Shown here in pieces: positions 13,565 through 24,483 of a stretch of DNA of 64,000 nt; position 1 is the stretch's first letter, and each line of letters starts with the position of its first letter. The notes below the pieces were generated by a model that made no database searches, was not told where the DNA came from, and saw nothing but the letters and a program-made list of their open reading frames with translations. A program made the translations under genes and the position numbers. This DNA comes from Absidia repens (taxonomy: Eukaryota; Mucoromycota; Mucoromycetes; Mucorales; Cunninghamellaceae), in contig MCGE01000008.1 in the NCBI GenBank assembly GCA_002105175.1, positions 372,001-436,000 on the forward strand. Direction: 5' to 3'.

Positions 13565-14757
13565 ATGGAAATAGATGGATCTATCTCAACAGACGAAACA
13601 CCAGTTATCATACCAACACAGCAACGGAAACTAATTGTTATATTGGAAAAGGCGTCTTTGGAAGCAGCCCGTTTGTCTCCGCATCATTCAAGTAAATTAC
13701 AACTTTTGAACTGTGATGAACATCAATCCATACTGAAACGACTTGGAAGAGATATTGCTGATGCTCGACCTGATATTGTACATCAAGTAAGAAAAGCGAA
13801 GCACAAGCATACGCGAGATATACTGCTTACTCACTTCCCCTTTTAAAACCTTAGTGCCTTTTGACGCTTCTGGACAGCCCTTTGAACAAGTCAGGCCATT
13901 TGGAGGTAAGTATAAGTCTTTCAGAAAGTGGTTGAATGGGATTATAATGTTACTGTGTTATGCATGTACGATATATAACCTTATTTTTTTTTTTTTGACC
14001 ATAGGTATACATTCATACAACTAATGACGTTTTGATCCGTATCAATCCTGAATGTCGTATCCCAAGGACAATCAAACGCTTCTCTGGACTCATGAGTAAG
14101 TCGACTGAAATTTGGGCGCGGAGGGACGTGGACGAGGATTGCTTTTGGATATTATTTGATAGCTATTAATAACATACTAACTTTGTGGATATATAGTACA
14201 ATTGTTGGAACGTAGGTACATTGCTAGCCAGCATACTCACGTGAAATTACTGGAAATCGTACAAGGTCCTCTGACTCGATATATTCCTGACAACGCCATC
14301 AAACTGGGTAAGTTGATTAATCTACTTTTGGGTCTCTAACGAGAATTACTCACATTCTCTCTTTCTCTTTTCACATATATATATTTCCTGACTCGACACT
14401 CCTTTCACCATCGAACATTCTGACGTACAACATTTTCAATAGCTTTATCATGGAATGCGCCCAAGGTTAGATTATACAAATATTTCAAAGGACTGGAGGT
14501 GGACGAAAGACCACTCGTGATCTCCGTTGGTGCCATGGCGAAAGGAGAAGATACCTTTGCAGATTCATATGTTGACGAAAAAATTGGTAAGACTTGATGC
14601 AAAATGGCATTATACAAATTGATTTGCAATAGGTAATTGGATAGCTGACAGAGCATCTTTTATATTATGTATAGGCATATCAGACTTCTCATTATCAGCA
14701 TCAGTAGCATGTGGAAAAGTGTGTTGTGCATTGGAGGATCTTTGGGATGTCATGTAG
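13565..14757 (+). CDS. EMG1: Emg1/Nep1 rRNA (pseudouridine-N1) methyltransferase
   Basis: Six exons (13565-13786, 13855-13905, 14005-14095, 14197-14307, 14443-14586, 14675-14757) encode 233 residues. Family segments in order: RKLIVILEKASLEAAR, LLNCDEHQSILKRLGRDIADARPDI, CLLTLLDSPLNKSGHLEVYI, INPECRIPRTIKRFSGLM, LLEIVQGPLTRYIP and VISVGAMAKGEDTFADSYVDE, ending in the typical ISDFSLSASVACGKVCCALED. This is a SPOUT-class methyltransferase acting on a conserved pseudouridine of 18S rRNA and required for small-subunit assembly in the nucleolus. Length is close to that of yeast Emg1 (252). It lies 249 bp downstream of the ferredoxin gene on the same strand but with its own T-rich promoter. Confidence 0.96.
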
Positions 14758-15411
14758 AAAGGGTGGAGAATTATTAGTTTTGGAAAACGTCTGTGTCTGC
14801 ATTTTTAAAAAATAAAATATAGGGGTGCTACATATCCTTTTTTTTTTTTTTTTATCATATTCCTCTCTTTGATCATATATATCTTTATTTAGGTTCATCG
14901 ACTATTCCAGTATTCATATATGGTAAATGTGGTAAGACAATGAAAAAAAAAAAAAAAAGCGCCCAGTGGGCCGTTTTTTAACCGATCATTTCTATTTGTT
15001 TTACTTCAAGGGTGTGAAGGCTCTAGGCTCACAAACATTCCATTGTGTTCGAGGAGCGTTACACGAAAAATGGAATTCGCAACACATAAAATATGGGACA
15101 AGGTTTTTCAGAAATGAAATTACATGAAACCGAAGAACGGGGTAACAAATGAAAATATAAACAATTTAATTTTTTCGGACATACTTACTCCTTTTTTTTT
15201 TTTAACTATGCATTCAGGATATCTCTTTTTATTGGAACGCTGCAATGAAGATAGAAATAGCATCCAAGAGAATACTGTGTCGGAAGTGACCTTAGGTTCA
15301 ATTTAATAATTATTAGTATAGATTTGGTTGTAGGATAGATATTTGTTTTATGAATAAAAAAATGCTTGTATATGTATCAAAATATGCTAGACTGTTTTAT
15401 TGATAAAAAAT

Positions 15412-15440
15412 TTGTGTGTGTGTGTGTGTGTGTGTGTGTG
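15412..15440. repeat. (GT)n microsatellite
   Basis: About 14 uninterrupted TG dinucleotides, 25 bp from a GAT repeat. Confidence 0.95.
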
Positions 15441-15465
15441 GATGATAGTGATGTCAAATCAAATG

Positions 15466-15494
15466 GTGATGATGATGATGATGATGATGATGAT
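15466..15494. repeat. (GAT)n microsatellite
   Basis: About nine to ten perfect GAT trinucleotides in the 3' flank of the Nudix gene. Confidence 0.95.
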
Positions 15495-15588
15495 AAAGGG
15501 GTAAAGTCTAAGACTATGCGCACTAAAACTAATGATGGTAATAATGTAAATAATGGAAGCATAGGCAATAGACTTGAGTATGTATGAA

Positions 15589-16330
15589 TTATGCGTAATT
15601 ATGACGAAGGGTAGAGTTTTTCAAAGCCATGAGAGACATTGGTCGATCTTCAGTAGCTCGTAAGGCAACATCATATGCGACCTATTGTAAATACAAAATG
15701 AAAAAAAAGGTCAATGCAAACTATCTTGATAAAAAAGTGATAAATTTGATTTGTTTACCCAAACCCTTGTACGATCATAATTGGCAGGTGGTGGCAAAAG
15801 ACTAAAGGATGTACATTCATACATAGCATGATGACCAACAATTTTCCCTTTCTTGTTCGCATCAGTATAAATAGCAATTCGTCTTGACAAATTGTGAGCC
15901 TTGATTCCAGCTTCCATCAGAACACGGAAAGCAGTGTCTTCGTATCGTTCTGCTTCTGGTTCCATTTGACAATCACCCTTTGGTAAAACATAAGCATTTT
16001 CCCGCTTGCGACTTGAGAGCATCAGAACTCTTTTTGTTGAAGGGTCAATCACTACCAATCCAACAGCCTAATGGGGGGGGTTTAAAAAAACTGATAAATG
16101 TCTAGATCATAATGTTGATAGAAATAATATATTTAACTTACGTGTCGCATTCCCTTCTTTTTCTTTTTCTTTTTTTCAGTTTCTTCCCCTTGTTGCACTA
16201 GTTTGTTGTTTTGTTGCAATTGCGGTGTGGGTGCCACGATGGCAGGTTGTGGTGTCATTCGATTGGCATCGTTGGGACTGAAAGAGTGTGGTTCATAGAG
16301 AGTACCAGAAGAGATAACAGCTGTAGACAT
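15589..16330 (-). CDS. Nudix-fold protein related to diphosphoinositol polyphosphate phosphohydrolase, degenerate Nudix box
   Basis: Three exons (16330-16142, 16067-15759, 15681-15589) encode 196 residues. Residues 1-63 are a disordered, Lys-ending leader. The Nudix fold starts at AVGLVVID and continues RVLMLSSRKRENAYVLPKGD, which matches the DDP1/Aps1 group (VLPKG). The catalytic box should read G-x5-E-x7-RExxEExG. Here it is GDCQMEPEAERYEDTAFRVLMEAGI: the RE-x-x-EE core is replaced by RVLM-EAG, one residue shorter, and two of the metal-binding glutamates are missing. The rest of the fold is intact and the reading frame is open, so decay by frameshift is unlikely. The family cleaves diphosphoinositol polyphosphates and Ap5A/Ap6A; this copy may be inactive or use other ligands. 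The C-terminus follows a clean acceptor and ends ALKNSTLRHNYA. Confidence 0.85.
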
Positions 16331-17765
16331 TATATGAAGTTGAAAAAATAAAAAAATGAAAAATGGAAGAACAAAAATGTTGGGTATCTTTACGAAAGAT
16401 TATTTTTTATAGTTTTGCTGGAATTGAAAAAAAATTACCCCTCCTTTTCTCGATCAGAAAAAAAAAAGTCCCCTCGGTCATCATGCAATATATTAACTCA
16501 CGCGACATCAGACGATGCCTTGTCAAAAGGTTTCATTTACACCCTTCTCCGATTCAACCCTTGGGTCTCTTGTGGGTTTTCAGTTTCACATTTTCATCGT
16601 TGTCTGAAAAAGAATACAAAAGGAAACACCCAAAATTTTTTCTATATCCGTGAGATGCATGGCTGACCATAATTCAATTTTTTCATTTTTCATTATTTTA
16701 ATAGCTAAAATTCCAAGTTCGATTCGGAAGGGGTATTGCCGGCGGGGTAATTGAACCCTGGTACCTTTTTATTTTTATTTTCATGAAACCGTTCGAATAT
16801 ATGATGGACGGTTTTAAAAATTAATTGAGACAGGGGTTGTTTGTTTATATGTTCTTAGGACTAAGCACGGGCCACTGGGTGATAGATAAATTTTATATCC
16901 ATGCGCCATGTTTTTGACGTGAGTGCTTTTGCTATTGCTTATAAGGACGTGTATTTTTCTTTTAGTTTGGGAAAAATTTTCTTCAACAGGTTAGCTGGAA
17001 CCTTTTTCAAACACCGCCTTGAGGGTCGTTTATTTTATTTCGCATACATCATGCCGTTTAGTCGTTACTGGTTGATTACTATATATTTTTCATTTCCTTT
17101 CTATCGGCACAATACCATATTTCATCAATAAGGAACATTCCATTTAACAGAAAGCATTCTGACTCATCATCATTACTTCATCTACTGAATATTATAAACA
17201 CTGATTTATTATTTTATCAGCATGCCATTCCAATATAATTGATGCTACAAGCTGTCTACACATTTAAAATCAAATAATTTTCTGTCTGTGCTTCCGTTTT
17301 CTAAAACACAGAAATATAGTTGTCAGAAATTCCGACACAAATACCTATCATTCATTTGAAAGTTAGCTACTATGGGTAAATATATTTCCGGACTTCAGGA
17401 AGTGGCAACATTGAGTGCTGTCGAATACATAGCGGAATCCATTTTTATTGACAGGTTTTAGATGGAGGGTCGCCGAAGAACTAATCCAGTTGTCATATTA
17501 TTGGCTTCAGTAAATTTTCACATGAATGAGTCCCTGTTAAAATTCAATTCCTCTAAAAACCCCTCCAGCATTTGTCTTATTTTACCACCCGCTTAACAGG
17601 TATTCAGATAACATTATTTTTCCCCTAAGGATGTGATCCCCTTAATTTGACATGTAATTATCAACTTGAAGCACTACCTAATAAAACCGAAATGCTGAAT
17701 TCATTATTTATACAGAAATCATTTACATCTATCATGTACTATTGTATTATTACTGTGCCGTAGTA
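16331..17765. other. Intergenic, no supported gene
   Basis: AT-rich DNA upstream of the Nudix gene. Several short plus frames (16363-16666, 16901-17131) look random. A GC-rich island at 16730-16745 (GGTATTGCCGGCGGG) stands out against the AT-rich background. Confidence 0.5.
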
Positions 17766-18690
17766 TTAATATTTACTTTATTTAATATATGGTAATGAAC
17801 GCAGGTAGTCTAATCAGACAGGGTAGGTATCCTACGGGCAGGCCAAACTATTCTACACATAAAGGGTTGACTAAATTCGGCCGAGTTTGCTCCAATTTGC
17901 CAGCAAAAGCATCACGGGAAGTGAATAACCATGGTTTCGATGTTGGCTAACTGTGGTTTCTGTCTTGAGAAGAGAAACTCTTATGTGGATGATGTTGTAT
18001 GGTGCTGAAAAAAAAATAAGATCCTCCAAAAAAAAAAAACAATTCACATCCCGCCCACGTGAATATTTATTTACTCCCAATTTTTTATTCCTTTCGCTCC
18101 CTTTCCTTTCATTTATTTTTTTTTCCCTTCATCATTCAACCTCTATAAAGTTATGTTGAACTTAGATTAGTGTCAGGACTAGTTTAGAAGCGTTTTCAGA
18201 ACAGGGATTACAACATGCATGGGGATACCCTTTCATTTTGGATTCAGGATTTAGCACCACCATTGGTTGACTTTTTGATGCTTTCATTAGTTTATTTTAG
18301 CGATAGTTTCTCCATAGTTTGTATCAACATCTGAATAAAATATGTCTCTTTTATTTGCCTTAACAAAAAATATCCCATTAGTCTTTCTCTCATGTCTTGT
18401 GCAAGAGATCCTTTATTCATTTCCCATCACGCCTGTTGATTTTTGTTGTACTCTACTGTACAGTACTTCAGTGAAATATATCCCTTTATATTATATTCCC
18501 TTTTTTACAATTGTCTCCTTAGCCTAGTATTGACCATTCTCCAAATATCAGAATAGTCTCCCTCATTCTTCCTTCAATAGATCCTTTCATCTAGTCCCTT
18601 GTTACAATGAACCATTCATTAGTCTTTGCATTTATCAATATGTTTCAATAAAATATGCCTCTTTATTAACCATCCTGTGACCCAATTGAT
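17766..18690 (-). repeat. Dispersed repeat family, copy B (inverted)
   Basis: The only clear reverse-oriented copy. The CCGCCCACGTG element is at 18051-18061. The conserved core follows at about 18170-18290 (GGATTCAGGATTTAG). Outward AATAAA signals lie at 18334 (AATAAAATATGTCTC) and 18647. On the other side, TTTATT at 17778-17783 and the block GGCCAAACTATTCTAC at 17841-17856 match the right arm of copies D, E and H. Related sequence may extend to about 19000. Confidence 0.8.
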
Positions 18691-19117
18691 AATGAATAAT
18701 GTCGCTATTGTATCTGTTTTGTGTGTATATTTATTGAGCATTTCCTCTATAGTTTACCAACTATAGTTAGTTGCCCCACGTGCCCCTGAAGCTGCTTAGA
18801 AATCATAGATTAGTTACTATCAAAGACATTCATATTTCTGCTCGACCAACCCACCATATGTATGAACCAATGCCATCCTGCGCATGTAGCGCCACTATAC
18901 TGTAGGGCATTTTTCACTACTTTCATCTTCCAATTCACATAACTCTGTCTTAAACACTGTATAAAAACCAGTATAGCTTCTATATCATTGTTTTATTTGT
19001 CTCTCTGCACGACCAAAAGCTCAGTTTATCATTTGCATTTCATATATGGACCCACACATCAGGGTTTTTTTTATTCTGGATCCCATTCAACGGAGACAAC
19101 CAACTTTTGAGAGTTAG

Positions 19118-19345
19118 CAATGATAAAAAGATAAGACATATTTTATTCAAATGTGGTATAAAACTATGACATACTAATACTAAGCTAAGCTACGAAGAAG
19201 AGGTTCCATGGAATTATATTTAAGATGAAGCCTAATATCCAGGGTTGCTACAAAATGAAAGGGGCTTACATATGACGTTTGCATTGGATTTCTCAAAATG
19301 CCCGTGATTCAAGGTCTAAACTAATCCAGGATCACCCGCACTTTG
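19118..19345 (+). repeat. Dispersed repeat family, copy C (degenerate fragment)
   Basis: Begins with AAGACATATTTTATTCAAATG, like the TATTTTATTG block of other copies, followed by ACTATGACATACTAATACTAA and a weak core (CAAAATGAAAGGGGCTT at 19252). No central GGGCGG element remains. Confidence 0.6.
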
Positions 19346-19881
19346 AAGAAAAAAAAACGGAACCATGAAAAACAATAATATAAAATACCCATTAGACAGA
19401 TCGCTGAGGACAACGGTTGGACTCCAAGGGGCAGTCCACTAAAGTCTGAAATGGCGAATTTGTCCCATCCCATCCGATCCCATCCACATTTCAATCCCCC
19501 CCCCTGACATTCAATAAATCCATGATTTCCTGAAGCTCCAGAGGAGAGCGCCAGAATGTTTATTTTTCAAATCAAAACATCAAGTATAAACTACATTCAA
19601 TCAACAATAAGATATCAACTAAACTAACTAACGAGAAGGAAGGAGGAGCTAATTTAAATTCTACAGTTGTCCAATGAAAAGTTGGTGATGATCTCGGGCC
19701 AACCGATTACAAAGGGAAGGAGCTTCTTGCAATACGAATCCATCATAAGTTGTACGATGAAAAATATAGAGACAGGTAGGTCGGTAGAGGGATAGAGAGA
19801 GAGAGATAGAAAGAGGTCTGGAAAGGCAGATATCGATCATTCAAAGAGTCTTGACTACCCAGTCAATGGTGAGCTGATTTT
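19346..19881. other. 3' flank of SMG8, no supported gene
   Basis: Contains a poly-C tract near 19497-19505 and a purine-rich AGAGAGAGAGATAG stretch near 19793. TTTATT motifs (for example 19560) could be minus-strand AATAAA signals for SMG8. Confidence 0.45.
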
Positions 19882-22800
19882 TCAAAAGTGAACTTGGAAG
19901 CACCCTTTTTCAAAGATAGCATTTTTCAATCGCTGTTCAAGATCCATTCCTAGTGGTACGATTTGATTTGATTTTGGATCATGATAAATAAATGGAAGTC
20001 GGAGCACGTAGACACCATTTTTCGGTAAAGTCATGGGAGCATCGATGCCAAAGTTGTAATCCAGGATTTCTTCCGTATCAGGCAACTTGATCTATATTGT
20101 TACAAATAGAAAAGACGTCATTCTAGTCTCTTGTCCTATCCTTTCTTTTTTTTTTTTTAAAAAAAAAACATCATTTGTAGTATACCTTAACATGCGGTTT
20201 CATAGTAATGGAGACTTCAGCATTGGGGGTCACCACAAATATTCGTTGTAGTTGAGCAAGCTTATCGGGATTGACCTTGGCATGTCCATAATCAGCAAAA
20301 TTGCAGGGACACAGTGCATATAGTGGGAGATCTTGATGAATGAAGTGATTTGCATGAGTCTAAATAAAAATAGGAAAGGTTGATCAGGAACTAAAAGGCA
20401 GGAGACGTGATTTTCAATAATCTAAAAAATCAACTTACTTTGGGATGACCCTTGTGCCCAACCTTACACACCTTGCCGTCGCCACAACTGAGAAAGCGAT
20501 GACCATGAGGACATTCATATTCCGCACCAAGAAAACCACGGATCAGTCCTTCTAATCGATAGCCACCACGCTTCCCATCTCGCCGTCGTCTTTCCTTCCT
20601 GCGGTCGTCCTTGTTCAGTTTCGGTGGGGGTGTTGAAGTACCTGTGCTTAATGTTGTCGCGGTGGTGGCTGGAATAGAGCCTACTGCCGACGCTACCGAT
20701 GCTGCTGCTGTGGGTATGACTGGTGCTGTTTTTGTCGTGTCAAGTGGAGGAAATGCTTCGGTTGAAACTACATGAGTGGGGACAGGTAATTTCACAGCAG
20801 GCTCTAACATTTCCCAATTAATATAAGAATGGTAATAAATATCCATATCCATATCCATGTCCATATATTTCTTTTCTGTAAGAATTCAATATTTACCTTC
20901 GGCGCCTTTTCCTAGTGCTGGCCATTCATTAGTCGGTTGTGTTGATGTATGTTTCGTAGGCAGTTCTTTGTTGATATTGGCCATATTTGTTACTGCTGAC
21001 CTTTTCTTTGCCCTAGCTTCAAGCTCGGATACCGTTGTCAAATTCCAAGGTAAAAGATAATTTGTATTGTCAGTGAATCCTTCATACCGTTCCAGTCCGA
21101 CAGTGTTTCGATAAGTAGACGCAGGGCCAAGATAGATAAGACTGGCGTCACAACGAGGAATTTTGATCTCACTATAAATCAATTGCTGCTGTTCCCCAAA
21201 AGTAGATGCGTCCAGATCTATTGCTTTGTGCTCATCGGCCAAACAGCAAGTGAATTTTTCATAAAACGAATGATTGGCAGTCTAAGAGTTATATAAAATA
21301 AAGAGCGGATATTAGTATGTATATATCTCTATCAAACTGGTCATCAGGTCATGTCATTCTTGTTTACCTCCAATTCAAAAGGATCGTCTCTGGCCATACG
21401 AGACCGACCACAAGAGCATGCTTGAGTGAATGAGTACCCGGAGTTGTGTCTTTTGGTGTCCAAAGATAACAGTCGATCATCCCTCCTTGTATTACGTGTA
21501 GAGTTATCTTGTTCCTCGTCGTCTCCAGCCTTGTCATGTCCGTTCTAATTGAATGTTTCCATGAATAATGAATACCCGTCAAAGATTGTAACCTGATTAT
21601 TCTTTTCCTATATATTTTACCTTGAGTCTGCATATCTTTCCCGTTAAACTTGTTGCTTCACAGCCTTGCCTGCTTTGTTTCCAAATATTATCGCATTCAT
21701 TCTGCAATCGAATAGCATATTCCGTCGCTGATGGACCACGTGAGAGAGAGTTGTACAGGCGTAAAACATTTTCACTCTAGAAAACGTAAAATAAAAACCA
21801 TCAGTAAGCCTATTCTTGAAATTTTTACGATATCAATCATGTTTTCTTGTTACCTTCAATAGATGATATTGTTGGGGATAATAAGGAGGGGAATCTTGAA
21901 GGTAGACATCGAGGCATTTTTGCATTATTCCTTGAGAGTAACTATAAAGATTATAAAGATCAATCCCAGCCCATGTATTTTGATAGTTATTTTTTTTTCT
22001 TTTACCTTCTTGAAAACACCTTTTCAATTTCAACTGTGTTTTTGATTTTTTTACGCAAAATGACTTCCACTTGTTGGATCATCCCTCTTGTGCTTTTGTT
22101 GTCAGCCATGATCTGTTTTCGGAAATCATCGTGATCAGATTCACCGTACTTTAGTCCATAAATCAGTGACAGTAAAGGAACCAAGGCTGAATAGAATTGA
22201 AGTGCTGTTGGGAGAGGAACGTTAGACTGTTTTGTTTCTTGTCGGCGGCTTGAATGTTGGGAAATGACTTGGATATGCATTGGGTTTCTTGCTTTTGCTG
22301 ACTTGATCCAGTGGTTGGCGAATTGTTGCAGATACTTGGCGCCATAGTCTTCCAACATGGCAGTTACTTGTCGCTTGTTGACCACGTCCTTGTTGCGTTG
22401 CTTCCCCTGCTGATTGGCTGAGCCTGTACCTGCAATGTCAGTAGATTGCTGCGATGTGTTGATGATGTCCATGTTTGCAAAATAATCGATTTTCGAAAGA
22501 TACGCGTTGATATCTACAGCGAAGTCGTCAAATTCGGAATCGCTTTCCTCATGTGACTGGAGAATCGTGGGTATACTTGGCATAATATGTATGAATGGGT
22601 ATTGGTCATTGGGAAGGCAGAATAACGACCTAATTGATAGAAAACAGTTATTCATTGAATCACGGTTCTACCGACCTCCTCCTTTTTTTTTTTTTTTTTT
22701 TTTGCTTACTTGAATTCAAGGTTGCTCTGAGATGAATTACTATCAGGTGGTGCTGGAATCAAATGCATCGATCGAAGGATGTATTTCATCTTTGCTTGCA

Positions 22801-23942
22801 ATGATTCTTGTAACTTCTTCAAAAAGACAGGTAGGTGTGATCGATTGGTATTTTCAACGTTAGGGACGGATATCTACACAAAAAAAAAAGAGAGGAAGAA
22901 GGACTCGAATTAATACACATATACCATCATTTCTTTTGCCTTTTTGTACTTACATTAGCCAATATAAAAACCATAAGAGGGACACCTTTGGCAGGACCCC
23001 ACCAGCCAGTGACTTGTGCATTCAGCCTTTCCCTTTCACGACGGCTCTCAGCTTCCTTTTTTTCAAATATAGAGAAGGGCGCAGAAATATCCCAATGCTT
23101 CCAACAGTGTGCTTGAAATTGCGCCAAATGGGTATGAATGCCATGTTTTGCTTGACTGAGAGTAACCAACGTTGATATAAGCTCCGATGTAAGCATAGAT
23201 GGTGGCAAAATCGGCTATCAAATATATCATTGAGCTAGTCAGTAAAGCAATCACATATTTTGAAGGAGGGCGTATAGGCGCGCAGGGGCGGGGGCAAATA
23301 AAATGACTACTTACGATCACTAAATGAGAGACTAAAAGCATCAATAGAAACCCACGCATTGTATTCGATTGATATCCGGTCATAAGTTTCTGCATTGTCT
23401 TTATACATGAATAGTTAGTATTGTACTTGAAGGCGGGAGTATATTAACACTTACTTTAGAGCCATTGGCATCATGACATTCGCCGCCGGTAGAGTCCATT
23501 GAGTGGAAAGCAGAAGCCAAAGTAGTCATAGGCACCACAGCGTCCATGTAAATGTACCCAATATTGGCGTCAGAGTCCACATAGAGCTGAATATTGTCAG
23601 CGAGCTAAATAAGAATCAGACTCAGTGAACGATCAAAGATTGCCATGTTTATTTTACTTACCATCAATGTTTCCTGTTTCGTTTCCTGAAGCACATCAAA
23701 GTGAAGAGAAATACAAGTTTAGCATAGGTCGTCATCCTAATTAACTGATATTTTTCAGATCTTACCTGCTCATTTGTCACAAAGACGTCCTTTCCTACTA
23801 TGCTATTGGCAATGCTGCTTGACGAGTAGTGTGTTCCATCGACCGATGAACCAATACCAGGACTACCAAAGAGAGAAACAATGGTAATAGGTGTCTGTTC
23901 TTCCAAACCAGTCTTCTTCAAAAGACGATTGATTTCATCCAT
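19882..23942 (-). CDS. SMG8: SMG8, regulatory subunit of the SMG1 kinase complex (nonsense-mediated decay)
   Basis: Fourteen exons (23942-23766, 23685-23662, 23604-23455, 23389-23315, 23214-22954, 22873-22710, 22629-22006, 21941-21854, 21776-21621, 21544-21368, 21281-20897, 20803-20439, 20359-20186, 20091-19882) give 1009 residues, close to human SMG8 (991). The N-terminal G-fold-like segment ITIVSLFGSPGIG is at residues 20-32. Later come GPAKGVPLMVFIL, the LPP-like helix DSPPYYPQQYHLL, ACSCGRSRMARDDPFELE, the Cys/His stretch YECPHGHRFLSCGDGKVC and the C-terminal YVLRLPFIY. In animals SMG8 with SMG9 binds SMG1 and restrains UPF1 phosphorylation. An EWPALGK motif at about 20907-20927 lies in a disordered insert. 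Each junction is GT-AG and keeps frame. Exon 12's acceptor is the least certain; two sites are possible. Confidence 0.93.
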
Positions 23943-24483
23943 CAAAATAACAAGGGAAAGGAACGTTAAATATTGTAAACGGTAAAAAAGACACTTTTCC
24001 AAAGATAAAGCACTGTATTTTTTTTTTCTTCTGACACACCCACACCATAATTCAAATTCCGCAGTCGAACTACCGTGCAATATGCGAATTTACATAGCCC
24101 AAAAAACAAAATACTATATGATTCAAATTCCCAGAAGCTCCTACGGAGCACCAGATCGTTTATTATTAAAATATAATGAGGGGGGGGGATATAGAGAATA
24201 TATATATAATATATATGTATACAAATAGATAACGTAGAAAGAAAATAATAATAAAAGGAGTTGAAGAGGAATATTCTGTACATAATAGTAAAAAAGCATA
24301 AAAATAGTAGAAATACGTGTATCAAAGGAATAAAAAAAAAAAAAAACGGACAACAAACTGGTATATAAGCGAATACAAAAACTATACTAAAATATAAATG
24401 GGAGAAGAGAAGAAAAATAATATAATGATAATATGTAAAACTAATAGTAACAAAACAAGAGCGGTCACTAGTGCTTGAGAAAC
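23943..24483. other. Intergenic between PPP4R1 3' end and SMG8 start
   Basis: 540 bp, very AT-rich, with a G8 run at 24181-24188 and dense TA-rich sequence. It must hold the SMG8 promoter and the PPP4R1 terminator. No gene seen. Confidence 0.5.

Larger units (their letters stand above)
14758..15588. other. Intergenic with microsatellites, no supported gene
   Basis: Convergent region between EMG1 and the Nudix gene. Holds poly-A/T tracts near 14838-14853 and 14943-14958, a GT and a GAT microsatellite. An Asp-rich frame across the GAT repeat is a repeat artefact. Confidence 0.55.

Noticed and set aside
16735..16775. tRNA-like T arm (GGGTTCAATTACCC on the minus strand)
   Set aside because: The loop has the wrong size and there is no D arm, anticodon arm or acceptor stem.
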